Positions 5,508 to 8,145 of a stretch of DNA of 8,145 nt are shown here, piece after piece. Source of the DNA: Candidatus Zixiibacteriota bacterium (GTDB taxonomy: Bacteria; Zixibacteria; MSB-5A5; GN15; FEB-12). The DNA is taken from assembly GCA_023132995.1 (NCBI GenBank), contig JAGLXI010000088.1, forward strand, positions 1 to 8,145, given 5' to 3'. Within the stretch, counting starts at the first letter, position 1; every line of letters starts with the position of its first letter. The notes under the pieces are model-generated. The model searched no databases. It was not told where the DNA came from and saw only the letters and a list, made by a program, of their open reading frames with translations. Both the position numbers and the translations under genes were made by a program.

Positions 5508-5747
5508 ATGAGACCAAACAGAGTAAGAAGGGTCGTACTTGTTCCGCTCAGCCTGGCGCTGATAGCGCTGCTGGGGGCCTCTGTTTTCGGCATGTACTGG
5601 CTTCAGGCACGCCAGGCTGACGAGCAGGTTCGCGCACATGTAGACAGCATCGACCTTGCCTTAAAGAACCAGTTAGCAGAAGAGGCGGCACGGCTCGACG
5701 GACTGATTTACTTCCTGAAAATCGACGAAGACCTCAAACGAGCCTAG
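5508..5747 (+). CDS. N-terminal segment of the interrupted kinase: first membrane helix and start of sensor
   Basis: These 79 residues comprise a basic N-terminus (RPNRVRR), a hydrophobic helix at about 9-32, and the first periplasmic helix (ARQADEQVRAHVDSIDLALK onward) that opens a Cache-type sensor. It stops at TAG 5745 in the context LKRA-TAG-LSGNRERLL, where related sensors continue without a break, so the natural product would be a truncated membrane stub. The 24 codons from 5748 to 5819 stay open in the same phase and read as the expected next part of the sensor. ATG 5508 is the first start in the frame after TAG 5421; the ribosome site (GAGAG close upstream) is weak. Confidence 0.6.
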   Translation: MRPNRVRRVVLVPLSLALIALLGASVFGMYWLQARQADEQVRAHVDSIDLALKNQLAEEAARLDGLIYFLKIDEDLKRA

Positions 5748-5819
5748 CTGTCAGGAAACCGCGAGAGGCTGCTCCGCTGCAGCGAACCGATTTTCGACGC
5801 TATCCGTTCGCAATGCCGG

Positions 5820-6992
5820 GTGACCCATCTCAAATTCATCAGCCCGGATCGGGTCTGTTTTCTGCGTGTTCACAACCCGACGGACTATGGAGACACTATC
5901 TCCTGGTTCACTCTGAACACCGCCGTACGAGAGAGTACGCCGGTCAGCGGTATCGAACTGGGGAAATTCGGCACCTTTACTCTGCGCTCGGTTCATCCCT
6001 GGTATATCGACGGCGAGTTGATCGGCTATGTAGAACTGGGCACCGAAATCGACCATCTCACGTCTGCGATCGAGACCGCTGTCGGTGTTGATCTGTTCTT
6101 CGCCATCGACAAGCGATTCCTCGATTCAGCAGATTGGGCCACGGGACAAGAAATGATGGGGTGCCAGGGGAACTGGAACCAGTTTGAGGATTATGTCGCT
6201 TATACCTGCAACTCCGATCAGCTTCCGCCGGAAATTGCCAGCCACTGGAAACACAAGAATGTCGGCCACAGCGACTGCTGGTTCGGTGTTTCTCACCGCG
6301 GCCGGGACTACAGTGTGGGGTTTATCGACCTGGTTGACGCCGGCGACCGCGATGTTGGCGACCTTATTGTTATTACTGACATTACAGAGACAAGAGCGGC
6401 GCTTGAGACGCTGCTGTCGATCCTTATAACATTCAGTGTGCTCATCGGCGTTGCGCTGATCTGGGTTTTCTACGTATTCCTCGGTCGGATCAAACACAAG
6501 CTCGACAAGTCCCGTGACGACCTGCTCGCCGAGATTGAGCGACGTGGTATGGTCGAACAGGTCCTGCAGGAACGCAGTTGGGAACTGGGCGAGCGCGTCA
6601 AGGAGCTCACGTGCCTGCACGGTCTCGCGCAAGTTACCGAGGATCCAGACAAGACCATGCAGGAAGTCTTCCGCGAGGTGGTAGAACTCATCCCGCCGGC
6701 ATGGCAATATCCTGAAATCACATGTGCCCGACTGGTCATTGACGGCCGGGAGTTTGCAACTGAGAATTTCCGCCCCACCCGGTGGAAACAGACGACAGCA
6801 ATCACAGTCTCCAATCGCGTGGCGGGATCACTCGAAATCTACTACCTGAAGGAAAGACCGGAGGCTGACAAAGGACCGTTTCTGCAGGAAGAACTCGGTC
6901 TTATCGAGACATTGGCAACCAAGATTGGAGTGTATGTAGAGCGCCGGCGCCAGGAGGAGCAGCTTCGCAAGCTCTCAGCGGCGGTCAACTAG
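5820..6992 (+). CDS. Middle segment: Cache-like sensor, membrane helix and GAF-like domain
   Basis: The segment is shown from GTG 5820, but this codon is internal (homologous sequence begins before it), so it is not claimed as a real start. In segment numbering, FISPDRVCFLRVHNP (6-20), YGDTI and GIELGKFGTFTLR (44-56) match the ligand-sensor core of Cache-type kinases, followed by YIDGELIGYVELG (62-74). A membrane helix spans about 199-221, then a charged coiled coil (225-262). From ELTCLHG (262) to about 385 is a GAF-like domain of a type recurring in sensor kinases, recognised by PPAWQYPEITCARL. Cysteines in the periplasmic half could form a disulfide. It stops at TAG 6990, after LRKLSAAVN and just before the PAS domain. 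Confidence 0.65.
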   Translation: MTHLKFISPDRVCFLRVHNPTDYGDTISWFTLNTAVRESTPVSGIELGKFGTFTLRSVHPWYIDGELIGYVELGTEIDHLTSAIETAVGVDLFFAIDKRFLDSADWATGQEMMGCQGNWNQFEDYVAYTCNSDQLPPEIASHWKHKNVGHSDCWFGVSHRGRDYSVGFIDLVDAGDRDVGDLIVITDITETRAALETLLSILITFSVLIGVALIWVFYVFLGRIKHKLDKSRDDLLAEIERRGMVEQVLQERSWELGERVKELTCLHGLAQVTEDPDKTMQEVFREVVELIPPAWQYPEITCARLVIDGREFATENFRPTRWKQTTAITVSNRVAGSLEIYYLKERPEADKGPFLQEELGLIETLATKIGVYVERRRQEEQLRKLSAAVN

Positions 6993-7001
6993 TCAGCCAA
7001 C

Positions 7002-8144
7002 ATGATCTGCATCACTAATCCTGAAGGCATAGTCGAACATGTCAACCACCAGTTCTGTCTCAGCACAGGGTACCTTAGTGGAGAGATCATCGGACAGAAA
7101 CCGACCATGTTCACGTCCGAGCAGAAGGACGAAGGTTTCTATCGCAGTCTATGGGAGACGGTCGCCACTGTAAAGGTCTGGTCGGGCAGTATTCGCCTTC
7201 AACGTAAAGATGGCAAGTTGTTCTGGGCCCGCACCACGGCATCACCGCTGTTTGATAACCGGGGAGACATTGTCAACTACCTGATCGTAGCTGAGGATAT
7301 CACCAACGAGTTGCTGGCCCAGCAGAGGCTGGCAGAATCAGACAAGCTGGCGGCTATCGGTACGCTGGCGGCGGGCGTAGCTCACGAATTCAAAAACTAC
7401 CTGGCCGGCATCATGGGTCACGCCTCGTTTGCCCTTGGTGAACTGGATGATGTCGACGCTCTGGAGGTGGCTCGTGAGGCCCTGGATCAGGTTGTTCAAC
7501 TATCCGAAAGCGCAAACAAGGTGGCCATGTCCCTGCTCACCTATTCCAGAGCCGATACTGAGAAACTGCTTGAGGAAGAACTCACGGACATTGTCAATAA
7601 CTCCATCGCCCTCATCGAAAAGGAGTTCAAAAACCACTCGATTGAGCTTGTCATTCGCCTTGAGGAAGTTCCCCGGGTCATTGTCTCGACCGGAAAGATA
7701 CAACAGCTCTTGTTGAACCTTCTGATCAACGCTCAGCACGCCATCGGATCCGACGGCGTTATCAGCGTCCTTCTGAACCGCACGGGTGAACATGCCAGGT
7801 TAGTCGTGGCCGACACCGGTAAGGGAATCCCGCAAGAGAACCTCTCAAGAGTATTTGATCCTTTCTTCTCCACCAAGGGCGTGTGGGGTAAATACAAGGT
7901 TGCCGGAACCGGCATGGGGCTGTCAATCTGTCGCAACATCGCCCGCGAACACGGCGGAGACCTGACCGTGGAATCGGTGGTCGGCGTGGGAACGACATTC
8001 ACGCTGCTGCTGCCGATCAAGACCACAGCCTCTCTCTCGGGCCGACTGGCCAATCAGCCCAGGTATGCAAGAATCATGGTATTCAGCACGGATCACACTC
8101 TGGCAGCCAGCCTTGGAAATAACGTAAGCTTCCCTGTCAAGTAG
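7002..8144 (+). CDS. C-terminal segment: PAS, HisKA and HATPase kinase core
   Basis: These 380 residues from ATG 7002 form a potentially self-standing soluble kinase. A PAS domain (about 1-101: ITNPEGIVEHVNHQFC, GYLSGEIIGQ, RKDGKLFWARTTASP, VAEDIT) precedes HisKA with phospho-acceptor His128 in AGVAHEFKNYLAG. The ATP-binding domain has the N box (LLNLLINAQHAI, Asn243), G1 (DTGKGI, Asp271), F box (FDPFFSTK) and G2 (GTGMGLSI), so all catalytic boxes are intact. About 36 residues follow the last HATPase strand (TFTLLLPI), before TAG 8142. ATG 7002 begins 9 nt after the TAG that ends the middle segment; no good ribosome site is visible, but stop-start proximity would allow reinitiation. The SAN residues lost before the ATG belong to the PAS leader, a small loss. 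Confidence 0.75.
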   Translation: MICITNPEGIVEHVNHQFCLSTGYLSGEIIGQKPTMFTSEQKDEGFYRSLWETVATVKVWSGSIRLQRKDGKLFWARTTASPLFDNRGDIVNYLIVAEDITNELLAQQRLAESDKLAAIGTLAAGVAHEFKNYLAGIMGHASFALGELDDVDALEVAREALDQVVQLSESANKVAMSLLTYSRADTEKLLEEELTDIVNNSIALIEKEFKNHSIELVIRLEEVPRVIVSTGKIQQLLLNLLINAQHAIGSDGVISVLLNRTGEHARLVVADTGKGIPQENLSRVFDPFFSTKGVWGKYKVAGTGMGLSICRNIAREHGGDLTVESVVGVGTTFTLLLPIKTTASLSGRLANQPRYARIMVFSTDHTLAASLGNNVSFPVK

Positions 8145-8145
8145 A

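Larger units (their letters stand above)
5508..8144 (+). pseudogene. Sensor histidine kinase gene interrupted by in-frame TAG codons
   Basis: From ATG 5508 to TAG 8142-8144 one phase is kept for 879 codons. Internal TAGs occur at codon 80 (5745-5747) and codon 495 (6990-6992), and no TAA or TGA is present. Ignoring them, the protein has a normal order: membrane helix (about 9-32), periplasmic Cache-like sensor (about 35-300), second helix (about 303-325), coiled coil, GAF-like domain (about 366-488), PAS (about 495-600), HisKA (His626) and HATPase (Asn741, Asp769). Coding runs unbroken across both stops, so the sequence itself has not decayed. Possible readings are a recent pseudogene, suppressed ambers, separately translated parts, or assembly error. 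The three segments are described separately. The window ends one base after the third TAG, so the true 3' end is unproven. Confidence 0.7.

Noticed and set aside
4661..5593. Long minus-strand open frame (310 codons) antisense to the response regulator
   Set aside because: It overlaps a receiver domain with all key residues and a strong ribosome site; its translation has no domain character and is probably an artefact of GC-rich codon use.
5820..5822. GTG 5820 as a genuine start for the middle kinase segment
   Set aside because: Homologous sensor sequence begins 24 codons earlier, directly after TAG 5745, so the GTG is an internal valine codon.
1..8145. CRISPR array, tRNA, rRNA, prophage or defence island
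   Set aside because: No regularly spaced repeats, clover-leaf structures, integrase, transposase or defence-type genes are visible; the recognised genes are metabolic or signalling.

Overview
The window reads as chromosomal DNA of a Gram-negative bacterium with fairly GC-rich coding regions. ADP-heptose genes imply an outer membrane with LPS-type core. The sensor kinase (Cache, GAF-like, PAS, HisKA, HATPase) and the GH57 branching enzyme are types I associate with Deltaproteobacteria-like and candidate-phylum lineages such as Zixibacteria. The lineage cannot be fixed from sequence alone, and I see no phage, IS transposase, CRISPR array, tRNA or rRNA.

Layout. Bases 1-81 are the tail of a plus-strand gene of unknown function. 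Bases 82-453 hold no credible gene but several short palindromes, some resembling dispersed intergenic repeats. On the minus strand, 1972-454, lie hldA (heptose-7-phosphate kinase) and hldC (heptose-1-phosphate adenylyltransferase). They are 16 nt apart and are the two halves of what is one fused HldE protein in E. coli. The kinase gene has a good sigma70-type promoter at 2075-2047. Divergently, 2121-4192 carries a DUF3467 protein whose stop overlaps the GTG start of a GH57 1,4-alpha-glucan branching enzyme, closed by a clear rho-independent terminator at 4213-4245. A small zinc-ribbon/transmembrane protein follows, then a repeat unit of about 110 nt directly after its stop.

The right half is a two-component locus: a stand-alone CheY-like receiver (4805-5221) and, after a 286-nt gap, a large membrane sensor histidine kinase from 5508 to the window edge. 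The kinase reading frame keeps one phase and normal domain order for about 2.6 kb but is cut by in-frame TAG codons at 5745, 6990 and, near the edge, 8142. No frameshift and no TAA or TGA is seen in that frame. The first two TAGs lie inside homologous protein sequence, and the second falls where related kinases, from memory, usually have glutamine.

This is the most notable signal. The gene is either a young pseudogene with nonsense mutations, a gene whose ambers are suppressed, or a sensor and a kinase now made separately. TAG looks like an ordinary stop at 79-81 and 4505-4507, so genome-wide reassignment of TAG is not supported.
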